Of a stretch of 64,000 nt of DNA, positions 63,837-64,000 are shown in pieces; positions within the stretch are counted from its first letter, which is position 1; every line of letters begins with the position of its first letter. Origin of the DNA: Hydractinia symbiolongicarpus (lineage: Eukaryota > Cnidaria > Hydrozoa > Anthoathecata > Hydractiniidae); NCBI RefSeq assembly GCF_029227915.1, contig NC_079881.1:558001-622000 (forward strand), read 5' to 3'. Both the position numbers and the translations under genes were made by a program. The notes beneath the pieces are model-generated. The model was not told where the DNA came from. It saw only the letters and a list, made by a program, of their open reading frames with translations, and ran no database searches.

Positions 63837-64000
63837 AAAATCGTTCGGGAAATGAGTTTACTCCCTGGGTACTTTCTTTGTATACTTTTGACTATACGGG
63901 CCGAGTCCGGGGTTTACGGGAAATGGCGGGTTTTCGTTTGCCGGCGATTAAACTTCTTTTATTCAGCGTCTCATCAAAAATGAAAACATTTTTGAAAACT

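Larger units (their letters stand above)
27528..64000 (+). repeat. Satellite array, right arm (203 bp monomer, plus orientation)
   Basis: About 180 head-to-tail copies of the same monomer, inverted relative to the left arm. A typical copy reads ATGAGTTTACTCCCTGGGTA, CTTTCTTTGTATAC, GACTATACGGGCC, ACGGGAA, TCGCGGG, TTTGCCGGCGATTAAAC, GCGTCTCATCAAAAATGAAA, ACTACAAGTCTCATG, then an A-rich tail ending AATCGTTCGGGAA. Lengths are mostly 202-203 bp. Two one-base indels account for most 202 bp copies: GGGTTTCG in place of GGGTTTTCG, and TTAAAAATAATTT in place of TGAAAAAATAATTT. The arm runs off the end of the window. It is rich in nested higher-order repeats, listed separately. I see no foreign insertion. 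Function is unknown; a structural chromosomal role is inference only. Confidence 0.98.

Noticed and set aside
1-64000. CRISPR array or other short-repeat prokaryotic system
   Set aside because: Units are about 203 bp with no constant repeat plus unique spacers; differences are scattered substitutions. No associated genes are present.
1-64000. Telomeric repeat or rDNA spacer
   Set aside because: No telomere-like hexamer or heptamer arrays and no rRNA sequence at either end. An rDNA spacer origin cannot be tested without flanks, but nothing here supports it.

Overview
The whole 64 kb window is satellite DNA. It is one tandem array of a monomer of about 203 bp, with roughly 315 copies by length (about 135 in the left arm and 180 in the right arm). 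The array runs off both ends of the window. I found no credible protein-coding gene, rRNA, tRNA, CRISPR array or recognisable transposon. A long homogeneous array with nested higher-order repeats indicates a eukaryotic centromeric, pericentromeric or other heterochromatic block. I do not recognise the monomer family and cannot name the organism. Monomers are about 39% GC and are not depleted in CpG (12 CpG in one hand-counted copy), which fits a genome without strong methylation-driven CpG decay, for example many invertebrates. That is weak evidence.

Layout: bases 1-27467 hold the monomer in one orientation (called minus here) and bases 27528-64000 hold it in the opposite orientation (plus). 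The two arms diverge from a 60 bp non-satellite spacer at 27468-27527, the only non-repeat sequence in the window. Its centre is a short near-perfect hairpin (27486-27508). The arms begin at different phases of the monomer, about 36 bp apart, and their higher-order patterns are not mirror images. The switch therefore looks like an old inversion or fold-back, with each arm evolving separately afterwards.

Monomers fall into two main subfamilies. In plus orientation, type A reads ATTCGACTATACGGGCCAAG then CCACTTTCATTAAGCG then ATTTCTGAAAAC. Type B reads CTTTTGACTATACGGGCCGAG (split here as CTTTTGACTATACGGG + CCGAG), then CTTCTTTTATTCAGCG, then ATTTTTGAAAAC. A/B and B/A hybrids are common. Several levels of amplification lie on top. 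In the left arm there is a four-monomer unit of about 809 bp in several copies between 2.8 and 13.6 kb, long duplicated blocks (offsets 8097, 3846, 3439, 4455 and 2236 bp), and a lineage carrying expanded T tracts (18.7-23.9 kb). In the right arm there are dimers (406 bp), trimers (608-610 bp), tetramers (811 bp), a six-monomer duplication (1218 bp) and a fifteen-monomer tandem duplication (3034 bp) with only a few differences between copies.

The short open frames on both strands (60-120 codons, one of 189) follow from the repeat unit: 203 is not a multiple of three, frames shift at each monomer, and common one-base indels lie inside the frames. I call none of them as genes. All coordinates, spacings and base counts were read by eye from the sequence. 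Block edges are accurate to about 10-30 bp.
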